From: Coturnix japonica
Taxonomy: Eukaryota; Chordata; Aves; Galliformes; Phasianidae
Direction of reading: 5' to 3'
Assembly (NCBI RefSeq): GCF_001577835.2
Contig: NC_029520.1
Coordinates: 50,911,457 to 50,975,456, forward strand
Length of the DNA: 64,000 nucleotides
Numbering within the stretch: position 1 is the stretch's first letter; every line of letters begins with the position of its first letter. A model generated the notes under the pieces. It made no database searches, was not told the DNA's origin, and saw only the letters and a list, made by a program, of their open reading frames with translations. Both the position numbers and the translations under genes were made by a program. Positions 1-9,735 of the stretch are shown here, piece after piece.

Positions 1-118
1 CTCCAGGGATGGACGGGGCATCCACAGCCTCTCTGGGCAGCTGGACACAGACCTGGTACTCCAGATGGGGCCTCACAAAGTCAGAGTAAAGAGGAAAATC
101 CACCTCCCTGTCCAAAAG
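1..118 (-). mobile_element. CR1 LINE fragment cut by the window edge
   Basis: Bases 1-43 match the CR1 segment that encodes the end of ORF2, and are identical to bases 34860-34902 of another copy in this window. From about 50 the match jumps to a more 5' CR1 segment (TACTCCAGATGGGGCCTCAC), so the copy has an internal deletion. It is in reverse orientation, inside PELI2 intron 1, and its 3' end lies off the left edge. Confidence 0.85.
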
Positions 119-608
119 ATGAAAGTTTTAGCATATCAAAAAGAAAGCTCTCAGCAGTTCACCAGGTAGGCCAAGCCCTTCATTCATCATCATTCTCCAG
201 ATCTAATTTACAAGTCTTATAGCTCAAGACTGGTTTTGATGCTGACGAATGATTTCTATCTCATTTTTCTTCCTCCCTTCTTTCTCAGAGCTATGTGGGA
301 TCTCAAAAACAACTTTTTAAAATTAGCTGTGAGGTCATTGGAACCATTTAAATCAAACAGCAACGACAAGAGCTGCAGTGCCAGGCTTCTGCATCTTACA
401 GCCCTCCATTTCACTCCAAAGGGAGCAGATTTACACCGCCTTAATTGCACCGAACTCCAGATTGCAGGCTTTTAATACAAGGCAGGTATTAATACGTGTA
501 TTTTTAACACTGCCCAACAGATGCTTCGCTCTGTGCTGAGAATTTCTAGTTGAGTCACCAAAGAAGAAGAAAAAACAGAGTAAGTTTGTATTACCCAGGT
601 TAGATGTG

Positions 609-709
609 GCTCAGCCTGGGCTGCTGGTTGGCGACCCTGCACATAGCAGGGGGTTGGAACTGGATGAGCATTGGGGTCCTTTTTAATGCAGGCTATCCTA
701 TGATTTGAT
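609..709 (+). mobile_element. CR1 LINE 3' fragment
   Basis: Contains the CR1 3' segment GCTCAGCCTGGGCTGCTGGT and the following GGCGACCCTGC word, ending in a degenerate CTATCCTATGATTTGAT tail at about 709. About 100 bp, 5'-truncated, forward orientation, inside PELI2 intron 1. Confidence 0.9.
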
Positions 710-1420
710 TTTTAATTACAGCGCTAACACACCCCATAGGAAAGGTGACAATCGGGCTCCCACAGCGTTCAACGGCTCTTTACACACATGGAAAACGTAA
801 TTAGTGAAGTCACCTCATTGCCCCCGTCTGTCATTTCTCCATTGCAATGTATTGGAACCGCATCAGCGCTGCCCATAAAGGCACCGAGCTCAGCCCCCAG
901 CTCCTTCCCAGCCGCACTCCAAGCACAAGCTGCGTGTTTCCCTTTAACAGCCGCCTCTCAAACCCAAACCCACGCCAAGTTTTAGATCATCTTCTATATC
1001 ATCTTATCGGCGTTTCAACGCGCTGCAACGAGAACCGGGGACCTCGGATAAGAGGAGATCGATGAGTATCCATATGAAAAGCGGACTTGTTAAAGGTCAG
1101 AGCCCAAAACACGCCGCACTTCTGGACTTTCAGCCGCTGCTAAAAATAGTGAAGCGACAGAAAACAGCGCACAAGGGAAATAAAACCTCTAATGAACAAC
1201 AGCAGCTCGACCCGCTCCGATGGGAATTAAAGACCCGACGTGAGACGGCGTTATCACCCGTCTATTTCCATAAGGCAAGCAGCACTCCCGGCTCTTAATG
1301 AGGTTTAATTGGACGCCAACAGCTTCGCCTTAATGGATTTATTTCCATTGGAAGCCACTAAGCCCCTTCCCCCTCCTCTTCTCCTCCCCCCCCCACAGGA
1401 CGGCCCGGCGCAGCGCTCAC

Positions 1421-1497
1421 CCCAGCACCACCAGCTCCCCGTACTTGACGGGCTCCTTGTTGGGGGCGCAGTGCTCCTCTTGGCTGGGGGAAAACAT
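1421..1497 (-). CDS. PELI2: Pellino E3 ubiquitin ligase 2, first coding exon
   Basis: The 77-bp exon encodes 25 residues plus two bases of a split Gly codon. The peptide starts MFSPSQEEHCAPNKEP and goes on VKYGELVVLG, which matches the N terminus of vertebrate Pellino-2 (human has Gly at residue 5 where this has Ser). Pellino-1 differs in this stretch (it lacks the EEHCAPNK string), so PELI2 is the better paralogue. The exon ends GG with GTGAGC donor at 1420-1415, giving a phase-2 junction; the family continues YNG in the next exon. Pellino-2 uses an N-terminal FHA-like domain to bind phosphorylated IRAK kinases and a C-terminal RING-like domain to attach ubiquitin in IL-1R/TLR signalling. 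Only the residues leading into the FHA-like domain are here. The ATG at 1497-1495 is the first in frame, in context GCCGACCCGATGT; the frame stays open upstream without another ATG. Identification is from remembered family sequence. Confidence 0.96.
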
Positions 1498-1785
1498 CGG
1501 GTCGGCCACCACAGCCCCCTCCGAGCTCAGCCCGCTATAAGGGCGCAGCTCCACAGCGGGCTCCGCGCTGCGCCCCGCACTGAGCCCGCACTGCCCGACC
1601 GCGGACACTACACTCCGAGGGGCGTACCAAGTTAGAGCGCCGGGGGGGGGGAGGAGTCAAGCGGCGCCCTCTCGCCCCGCTGTCGTTCACCGCCCCCCCT
1701 CCAGCGCCGCCCCTTCGCCTCGCCGCGCTCCCCCCTCTCCTCCGTGCGTGGTACGGCCCGGCTCTGTTATGTAAACATAGAGTAA
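1498..1785 (-). promoter_or_regulatory. PELI2: PELI2 5' UTR and core promoter region
   Basis: GC-rich leader upstream of the PELI2 start codon. The reading frame of PELI2 is open back to a GTG at 1608-1606 but holds no upstream in-frame ATG, so MFSPSQ is the supported start. There is no convincing TATA box at a suitable distance; GC boxes lie at about 1680-1712. The exact transcription start cannot be read from sequence; it is likely between about 1600 and 1780. Confidence 0.7.
1770..1777 (+). promoter_or_regulatory. Forkhead-type motif TGTAAACA at promoter edge
   Basis: TGTAAACA lies within the near-palindrome ATGTAAACAT, at the upstream border of the CpG island on the PELI2 side. It matches the core consensus of FOXA/FOXO-type forkhead factors. 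Motif match only. Confidence 0.35.
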
Positions 1786-1984
1786 AGGGGACGGGGCCGC
1801 TCTTAAAGGGGCCGCGCTGAATTAGAGGGGGTGGGACTATGGGGGTAGGTGGGGTTATGTCTCCAAGGGAGGTTGCATGGGTGGATGGAGCTGATTTGGA
1901 GCCGTTTACAAAGCAAGGAAAAGTCATTGTGGTCTTCACCCCAAATCTGGTTAAAGAGCAGGAGTGGGCCCGTTGCTTTTCCCA

Positions 1985-2090
1985 TGGCTGCAATCGCATT
2001 TAGCTATTAATTTTCACAGCGATGCTATTTATCTGCCATTCGTGGTGAAGAGGTGAAATGGAAAAAGCCAGCCAATCTCGCAGGGCTGTA
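1985..2090. promoter_or_regulatory. Conserved-looking element upstream of PELI2
   Basis: A CR1-free AT-rich stretch with TAGCTATTAATTTTCACAG and GATGCTATTTATCTGCCATT, lying about 500 bp upstream of the PELI2 start codon. The composition (homeodomain-like TTAATT, GATA-like TTATCTG) resembles conserved non-coding sequence. No alignment was possible. Confidence 0.3.
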
Positions 2091-4054
2091 GAATGGAGAT
2101 CTTCCCAGGGGCTGTGAGAAGGAGACAAGGTTTTTATTAAAGACAGAGTGCTGAATTATTACGGATTTATCTTCTTTATCGCCCTAACAAAATAGAAAAG
2201 AAAGCCGAGCTGTAAGTCACTGTCAAAGAAAACAAATACAGCCTGGAAAACAGTGAGAAAAACAAACCTCCTGGCTGCAGCCTCTTTAAGTTCTCCCCCT
2301 TCTCCCCCCGAATACAAGTCTTTCATGTTCGCTTTGCTTTCACATGGCATAAACTAACTTAAGTTGTCTTCCAAGAGGTGCTCCGACACAGTTCTTAGCT
2401 CAGGCTTCCTGTAAGCCCCAAAGCCCTGGATCATTTGGGTTTACAGCATTTTCGGCTGCCCACGAGATCAAAATATCTTGTGCTCTCGCCTTCAGAATGT
2501 CTCCACATGGCACCTTTTTTGGGGAGCATCCCCCAGCTTTATCACAGCAGCTTCCTGGCCAAGGTGCAGCTTTCAGGAGGAATATCCAGCAAAGCCAGGA
2601 GGGTGTTAAAATCAGAAGAAGAATCCCGAACACGAAGAAATCGTGCATAGCCAGTTGTTTTTAATATGTAATAAAAAGAAATATTTTAAATACAGGAAGA
2701 TTAATAAGGCTGTAATTCAGCAAAGTGCTTACAGATGTGCTGGGCTCGGAGTAAATACTTCAGTGCTTTCATGAATCGGGGCTTAGGGACTGAGCTTGAA
2801 GTGTAGGAAAAGTACTGAAAGACGTAACTTGCTGTTGTTCCTCTGGCTTGTGTTGCACATGAAGCTGACGAGACACATCAGCTCTGGTGATATACAGGTG
2901 CACAGGTTTCCATTGCATCCCTGTGCAACACCGTGCTGTGTAATGGTCCTTGATTCACAGGAACACCTGAAATGTAGAAAGGGAAATGACATGAGGAAAA
3001 AAGTGGAAGAGTGAAAAGCGTGACATGATGTCAAATCTCACAGCAGCAGCTTAAGAATGAGTTACAGGTTTGGGATTAACACAGAACAGTCCTTGCTAAA
3101 GACCCTGCCAGACTTTTACAAAGCAGAGTAGTGAAGCAGCAGAGTTGAAAAAGCAGCTATCAAATAACTGCATCCAAGCAGGGAAGAGAGAATAAAGCAT
3201 AAACAGCGTCGAATACAAAACCACGATAAGAAAAGCTGAAAGGATGTTACGGAACTGTTTGCCAAAGGCAAAGGATTTTAAAGAGATTCGGATATGACAG
3301 CACTGAGCAAGTCAATATGGATTCATAGGGATGCATCTGATGAGCGTGATACACTGGGGAGAGGGCAGCAGCAGCTTTTGCAGACAGAAGACAAAGTTTG
3401 TAGCGTGTTCACACCCTCTGAAGCAGCAATGAACATGATCACATATAGGGACCTTGTTTGAATTTGGCCACGTAAGGGCTCTCAAAGAACTAAAAGTAGT
3501 GTGAAAAAGGAACTAAGTCTGTCATGGCTTAGTGGCTGGATGCAAGAGAATTTGGAGGCTTGAAGCTCTCCTTTTTGGGATGAGGAGAGGTCACTGCTGG
3601 GACATCGTGGTGCTGCTGGGGACCTTGGCCGGGCAGCTTGCTGGTAATGGAAAAGTTTGCTGAGACACCAAAAATGTTAAGCTGACTGCAAAGAGTCAGC
3701 AGAAGACCTAGCAAGAAAATGTCCAAGTAAGATACATAGAGAAAATAACCTTAGCCATATCTACCTAATGACTGGCTCTAATTGAGCTATTATCATTCAG
3801 GAAAGACATCCTGAGGTTTTACAGTCACTATAGGTCCTTGTCTTGCTGTGTTAGCCCAGAGATCAACAGAAGTCTAAAAGGCAAATAAAACATGCAGAGG
3901 AGCTCTTGAACTTAAAACGTGTCTCTTCTTCCAATGTCGTGTGTATTTCTAGGAAAACCTGTTCTTTCTCTGGTCAGATGGTCATCATCCTTCTCCGTGG
4001 GGTAAAGCCAAGGGCATTGCTCTGCTCTGTGCCTCAGCAGCTCTCCCATCTCTC
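2091..4054. other. Intergenic, no gene recognised
   Basis: Unique-looking DNA without a CR1 copy. Short open frames on both strands overlap one another and carry no recognisable domain. Two A-rich/T-rich patches are the only compositional oddity. Confidence 0.6.
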
Positions 4055-4162
4055 CTTCAATGAGCACAGACACCCACAGCTCCATCAGGTGCTCAGAGCC
4101 CTATTCAGGCTGTCCTTGGGTGTCTGTGGGGATGGAGCACCACCACCTCTCCCAGCAATGAT
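4055..4162 (-). mobile_element. CR1 LINE internal-3' fragment
   Basis: Carries the CR1 words CAATGAGCACAGACACCCAC and CTCCATCAGGTGCTCAGAGC followed by a diverged TGGGTGTCTGTGGGGATGG. Reverse orientation, lacks the terminal tail, and is noticeably diverged, so it is an old copy. Confidence 0.8.
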
Positions 4163-6004
4163 GCTCCACACTCAAGGAGGCCAGAGGAGCATCTGTGTCC
4201 ACACCTACAGAATGACATTAAACCAGCCTGTAAATCACAGACCTCACCCAACGGACACAAAGAGGATCCCAAATCAGTGCAGGACATAAAGCTGGGGTGC
4301 AGTGAGACCTCAGTTGTCTCATAGCAGCAAACCTCAGACCCAAACCTTGCTCAGTTTGCACCCGCTTGAGGATTTCACCCACCAGCAATGCGAGAACACC
4401 CACAGAACCACTTAAAACTAAATACCATTTTCACATATTTCTGCTACAGAGAATGAAATGTGATTTGGAAATGATTGCATATTAAAAAGGAGCAATCCGC
4501 CAGCTGCTGTTCCCACTGCAGATATCCAGCTGCACATATCCAGCATTGTAAGAACTCACAATTAATGTTTTCTCATCTCGTTAGGGTAAAGAGGGCTGGG
4601 TCGTATGTTCAGAGCAGCATTTGGTCTGCAAAGTATATATATCTGTAAGGTCTTAGAACTACCTGCTAGCATCTGATATTGGTTTCATTACTGTAATTCA
4701 GTAATGCCTAGTGATGGCTAACCTCAGTGAAAGGCTGGAAACTCCAAAACCTTGACATCCCAGCATGAGAAAAACAAACAAAACTCCACCGAAACCGAAC
4801 AACAGGCGGGCACAGATGTCAGGAAGATGCAGCAAAAAGGAACAATGTCCTGCAATATCCTGTTGGGTCAATGTGTGAGTGCAACCCCCAGCGCTGCCTT
4901 CCTCCCAGCCGTGGGAGCTTGTGTGGTTATGGATGCTCTCCTCTCCCACGTCTGCACACTGTGGGCAATTATGAAGTCGTTAGCTCTGTAAGCTGAAAGG
5001 ATCGCTGTTGTCAGGATGGGCTGAGACGCAGGTTGAGTTGTCGTTATTATGGGCACTTTAGCAGATGGATGGCCACAACTGTATTTGCAGCAATAAGGTA
5101 ATGACTGAGAAATGCAATTCTGGTAGCCCCCTGATTGCTGCTGGCTTTCACTGGCATCATTAGGAGATGAAGATGCTTCGTACCTCAGCAGACAATGCCT
5201 TCCCTTAACAAAGCGGTGGAGTTATTGCAGGAAAGGGTGAGAATTCCTCACCTTTAGGTCCAGGAAAAGGCATGGGCTGTATGCAGAGTGGCAGAGATTT
5301 GCCAGTTATGGAGCCTTCTATAGGAGCACACTGACATCTTCGTGAGGAAGAACAGGATGTGACAGCCCTGCTGGAGTTACTCAGTGGTGTGTTTGCGTGG
5401 TGCTGGGAACAGATGGGAGCAAAGCCACAGGGAACCACCTTGCTCTGGAGCTGGCCCAATGTGTGAACCAGCAGCGAGCTGGACCCAGGGCTGCCCCATC
5501 TGCAACAACCAAACCTCACTGAGCTGCTGCCTGATGCCCCTGTGCATCTTCACTTTTGCCCATCAATAACTTCAGGATGCAAATGGGGCATATGGAGGCT
5601 GGAGCCAGCAAAACAAAGGCAGGGGCCATGAGCAATTTACAGCATCAGAAACAGCAAGAGGTTCTCATTATGCAGAGGTCTCTGGCTGAGCCCGGTGCTA
5701 CATTTAAATATTTCAGTGCGTGCTCGCTTTGCATCCTCCCTGCAATGCCTGTGTGTGTGTGTGCGTGCAGGAAGGAGCTCCTCCGGGTTGCAGCAGTGTT
5801 TTGGGTGAGATAAGGAACAAACAGAATAAGAACAGGTGCCCCCACTTAGCACTGTATGAAAACTTTAAAGCAGACCTGAGCATCTTGGGAGCTCACAGCT
5901 TCTTTCCTCCCTGTGCTTGCTTACTGATGCTTAGAGCCCTGCGTAGTAAAGATAAATGCTTCTGCATCCCCAAAGCCATGTGGGATCAATGCTGGCACTG
6001 ATAG
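4163..6004. other. Intergenic, no gene recognised
   Basis: No supported gene. A short GT run lies at 5751-5768. Open frames in this stretch are below 110 codons and resemble nothing known. Confidence 0.55.
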
Positions 6005-6440
6005 ATGCTGGACACAGGTGTTGTCCCACAGGGGTCCATCTTGGGACCAGTGCTCTTAGGCATCTTTATCAATTACATGGACAGTGGGGTTGAGTGCACC
6101 CTCAGCAAGCTTGCAGACAGCACCAAGCTGAGAGGTGCAGTTGGTACAACAGAAGGAAGGGATGCCATCCAGAGGGACCTGGACAGGCTCTAAAAATGGG
6201 CCCACAGAGTCTTAATAAGGTTCAACAAGGCCAAGTGTGAGGTGTTACACTTGGGTCAGGGCAATCCCAGCCATGAGTACAGACTGGAACAAGACACCCT
6301 ACCCCTGGAGATGCCCAGGGCCAGGCTGGGTAGGACCATGGGCAGCTTAATCTGGTGGGGGGCGACCAGCCCATGGCACAGGGTGGCACTGGGGGGTGCT
6401 CTGAGATCCTTTCCAACCCAAGCCATTCTGTGATTCTATG
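6005..6440 (+). mobile_element. CR1 LINE with reverse-transcriptase remnant
   Basis: The plus-strand frame at 6005-6193 encodes [15 protein letters not shown] and [14 protein letters not shown], matching the CR1 reverse transcriptase around the palm; the catalytic FADD box is degraded to LADS, and the frame ends at a stop. After about 6190 the sequence carries the region after the RT with a large internal deletion and finishes with TTCCAACCCAAGCCATTCTG and TGATTCTATG. Truncated and dead. Confidence 0.93.
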
Positions 6441-7385
6441 TTTCTGATGCACCCACAGTGTGCTCTGGGTGTCACCTCCACCATCGCCTCCCCTGCACCC
6501 ACAGGACACGGCTGGCACAGGCAGGGCGGAGGGGACAACGTTGGGCATTTTTTCCCTCCTACTCCTCCTCTTTGAGAGCACGCAGCAGTGAGAGGGAACA
6601 TTGTCAGCCTGCTCGTAGGCAGCACAAAGCGGTGGCTGTGCTGGCCTCCTTATAAAAATTCAAGGCTGTCCTCCCTTTTCCTGGAGGTTGCTGTGCTTTT
6701 GCACACACGTGCCTTTGTTGTGCCCACACCCTCTCCCAAAGCCCCCACAGCCAGCTCAGTTCTGCTACCCACCCAGCAAACAACCAATTTTAATGGATCA
6801 AAACAAGGATAATTTGGGAGACAAGTTTCAAAATGCATTTCTGAAACAAACATACAAAAAAAAAGCAACCATAAAAACATCAGTTTTATTTGCAGCAATT
6901 CTGCCCGTTCAGAACATCAGCTAGAAGTGCTGGCAGCCCAGTTTTTCCCCAGCTCAGCACCTTGAAGCCTCTCTTTGCTGTAAGCACTGGCAAAGGGCAT
7001 GATTCTGGCTTTCCCTGTGATCTACTTCACAGGTGAGATCTGGAGATCTCTGCTTTAACATGTTCTCCGTGGCCATTGAGGTCCCTAGGTTGGAAGCTGT
7101 GATTTTTCCCAAGTGCAGGATGGGTGCCCATTGGTATGGTTGATATGGGCTTTATCCATTAGCCACAAGTGGGATTAAGGCCCAAGAGCTCCCTCCTGCC
7201 AAAAACTGGGAGAATAATCCTGTCATAACCTATTAATATGGAGCTGTGCTGGCACTTGGCAGCAAACCACCAAACCCACAAAGTTGTGTTTAATTTGCTG
7301 TTAGAGGACAGGCTGAGTCTTCTTCGCTCAATTATCCTGAGCTGATCTTTCAGCAACCGCCCTGGAGAAAAGCCACAGTGCAGTT
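6441..7385. other. Intergenic, no gene recognised
   Basis: Unique-looking sequence between a CR1 copy and a hexanucleotide repeat. An A-run at 6858-6866 is the only simple-sequence feature. Nothing else supported. Confidence 0.5.
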
Positions 7386-7543
7386 CCATATCCATATCCA
7401 TATCCATATCCATATTCCACCATCCCACAGCCATTAATCCGATATCCCACTATCCATATCCATATCCATATCCATATCCATATCCATATCCACATCCACA
7501 TCCATATCCATATCCATATCCATATCCCTCCACTCCCATATCT
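7386..7543 (+). repeat. CCATAT hexanucleotide satellite, two blocks
   Basis: Five clean CCATAT units span 7386-7415. After a 35-bp interruption about 13 more span 7451-7528, with two units mutated to CCACAT, and decaying units reach 7543. Because the period is six, every frame is open across it: the minus strand reads as Met-Asp, Ile-Trp or Tyr-Gly alternations. These are not proteins. Confidence 0.95.
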
Positions 7544-7651
7544 CCATCCTGGGTTCACCCAAATGCCTCAGGACCTCGGTTCCCAGCTTGCAGTATCCCA
7601 ATGTGCATAGCAGTGTGGCAAGGGAAAACAGGAATAACCCTAAGAAAACAG

Positions 7652-7960
7652 GCTGTTTGAGTTGGAAAGGACCCTTAAAGGCCATCTGGTTCAACCTCCC
7701 TGCAATGAGCAGGGACACCCTCAGCTCCATCAGTGCTCAGAGCCCCATCCAGCCTGACCTTGGGTGTCTGCAGGGATGGGGCATCCACCACCTCTCTGGG
7801 CAACCTGTGCCAGTGCCTCACCATTCTTACTGCAGAAGACTTTATCCTTATATCCAGACTAAATCTCCCCTCTTTTCATTTGAAACCATTCCCCCTTGGC
7901 CGATCCCAGCAGACTCTGCTAGAGAATCTTTCCCCTTCTTTCTTACATCCTCCCTTTAGG
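7652..7960 (-). mobile_element. CR1 LINE 3' fragment
   Basis: Reverse orientation: GAGTTGGAAAGGACCCTTAA, then GGCCATCTGGTTCAACCTCC, CTGCAGGGATGGGGCATCCA and CTCTGGGCAACCTGTGCCAG. About 310 bp reaching into the end of ORF2, missing the terminal 8-bp tail. Confidence 0.93.
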
Positions 7961-9240
7961 TACTAAAAGGCCGGCGCTGGGCTTTGCTTATTGCTTTCCT
8001 GCTTTCCCCTCATCCAGGATGTCATTTTTCTCTTTTCTATTTTTACCCAAATCCTTGACATCTTCAAGGCAGCAGCCTGGAGGAAATGGATTATCCCAGC
8101 AGTGGCATTGCACCTCTCTGGCCCCAAGAAAACTTCTCCTTCCCAGGACTCACCACATTCCTGACCTGGCTGCAGCCCTGCAAAATAGGAAACACGGTGC
8201 CCATTAGCTTTGTTCAGTAAAACTTCGTGATTAGTCACCATATCCTTCCCGTACATGGGAAACAGCAAGAAAGGAACATCTCCTGCTGGATTTGCACGTT
8301 TCAGAGCTCACAGCCTGGGAGACCCCATATCCTTCCATCTCATCCTGGGGGGGATCTCTGTTTGCTCAACGCCAGGAAGCTGCTTCCCTGCATCCAACAC
8401 GTGGTGACATTGAAGCAGGACACGAAGATGCACCGAGGCATTTTGCAAACTGCAATGGGACTGTTGTTGGTGTTTGTCTCGTCCCACACTTGCTATGCAG
8501 AACATAATTCTGATGCTTCCATCATTTTATTCTGCAGCTACAGAGCCCGGTGCTGGCTTTTTCATGTGATTTTTGTTTTGCCAATCTTGATGAAAAATCA
8601 GCTGTTGGGTCCCCTTTGTCTGAAACACTCAGAGATGTGCAGAGCAACCATTGCCTGAGGAGCATTTAAAGGCAGCACTGGGAGAAACCCCAGAGCAGCT
8701 CCACAGAGAGCTCCCACGTTCCTGAGATTCCTCTTCCAACGCTCCACAGACTGGCTAGCAGTTTTATTTGCAAGAAAACTGGGAAAGCTTCCAAATCTGA
8801 GCCTGTAAAGCTAAGAAGAAGGGAAAAAAGGAAGAAAAAAAACAGTAAAATCACATTTTTTCCCCCCACCGTGGAGCAAGAGGGGCTCACAAGCAGCAAA
8901 TCCTCTGCAGATGTGCCCTGGTGCTGCAAGCACTCCCCACTGATGTGCTGCTTCCCAGCAAGGGTGCGTGGTCCAGGAATCCAATCTGTAAGAATAGCAC
9001 TGGTTTATGTCTCTTCATCAGCAGGAAAGTCCAAGGTGGGAACACGCAGCACATACTGGAAGCCCTGATGGTGCATGGCCTGCTGGCTGAGCTCTCCCAT
9101 CCATTGTTCTCACTTCTGGCTGTATCCATCCCTGTACAGCTGCTATATTTCTTGGGGTGAATGTGCATCAAGGTGTCAGACCCTTGCAGTCACCTTCATT
9201 TCCCCTGAAAACAGAGAAAAAAGAAAATGGGAGGCCAATT
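7961..9240. other. Intergenic, no gene recognised
   Basis: No repeat family or gene recognised. A 143-codon plus-strand frame at 8227-8658 carries no recognisable domain and is taken as chance. Confidence 0.5.
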
Positions 9241-9420
9241 GCATTCTGGCTTGTATCAGAAATAATACAGCTGCCCAGGGCCATGGTGGGGTCACTGTCC
9301 CTGGGGGTGTTCCAGAACTGCAGAGATGTGGCACTGAGGGATGTGGGCAATAGGCATGATGGTGATGGGTTGGTGGTTGGACTCAGGGATCTTTTCCAAT
9401 CTGAATGATTCTGTGATTCT
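9241..9420 (+). mobile_element. CR1 LINE fragment with internal deletion
   Basis: Starts with the CR1 word GCATTCTGGCTTGTATCAGA, jumps at about 9275 to the 3' region (TCCCTGGGGGTGTTCCAGAA) and ends CCAATCTGAATGATTCTGTG. Forward orientation. Confidence 0.9.
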
Positions 9421-9474
9421 AATGTGGACTCAGGTCTTTGTAACACACATGGGTTTTGTTCCTTCATGTCTTAC

Positions 9475-9735
9475 AGAATCAGAGATGTTTAGATTGGAAA
9501 AGACCATTAGGATTATCAAGTCCAGCTACCAACCTACCACAAGTTCACCTCTAAAACATACCCCTAAGTGCCACATTCACAGGGCTCCTAAATGTCTCCA
9601 GGGATAGAGACCACCATAGAACCATTAATACTGGCAGTGACCACTAAGATCCTCTATGTGGGCAGCCTGTCTCATTGCTTAACCACCCTTTCCATGAATA
9701 ATTTTTTCCTAATACCCAAATTTATTACCCCATCA
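9475..9735 (-). mobile_element. CR1 LINE 3' fragment
   Basis: Begins CAGAATCAGAGATGTTTAGA, then TTGGAAAAGACCATTAGGAT, with TAAGTGCCACATTCACAGGG and TTTTTTCCTAATACCCAA further in. Reverse orientation. It sits about 50 bp from a forward CR1 copy that ends at 9420, so the two 3' tails face each other. Confidence 0.92.

Larger units (their letters stand above)
1..1420 (-). other. PELI2: PELI2 intron 1, 5' part
   Basis: The intron begins with GTGAGC at 1420-1415 and runs out of the window to the left. It holds two CR1 pieces (1-118 and 609-709). The first few hundred intron bases (about 780-1400) are unique, moderately GC-rich and free of repeats, which is common for promoter-proximal intron 1. 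No exon was recognised in it. PELI2 intron 1 is known to be very long in other vertebrates, so absence of exon 2 here is expected. Confidence 0.85.
1380..1830. promoter_or_regulatory. PELI2: CpG island over the PELI2 promoter and exon 1
   Basis: CpG dinucleotides are dense here and rare in most of the other 63 kb. The island includes GC-box-like strings (GGGGCGG and GGGGGGCGG on the minus strand, about 1680-1712), the 5' UTR and the first coding exon. A run of ten G at 1642-1651 and a run of nine C at 1386-1394 flank the exon. The location and strand fit a constitutive, TATA-less promoter. Boundaries are estimated by eye. Confidence 0.85.

Noticed and set aside
1360-1400. Strong plus-strand splice-acceptor look (pyrimidine tract then CACAG at 1394-1398)
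   Set aside because: It is antisense to PELI2, and its C-run belongs to the GC-rich island; no plus-strand exon follows.
1535-1999. 154-codon minus-strand open frame over the PELI2 leader
   Set aside because: Different frame from PELI2, starts upstream of the likely transcription start, Arg/Gly-rich from GC content alone.
6005-6193. Reverse-transcriptase-like peptide considered as a retrovirus or an active gene
   Set aside because: The residues are CR1 LINE type, truncated, with a degraded catalytic box; no LTR is nearby.
7159-7730. Met-Asp, Ile-Trp and Tyr-Gly repeat proteins on the minus strand
   Set aside because: All are three frames of the CCATAT hexanucleotide repeat.
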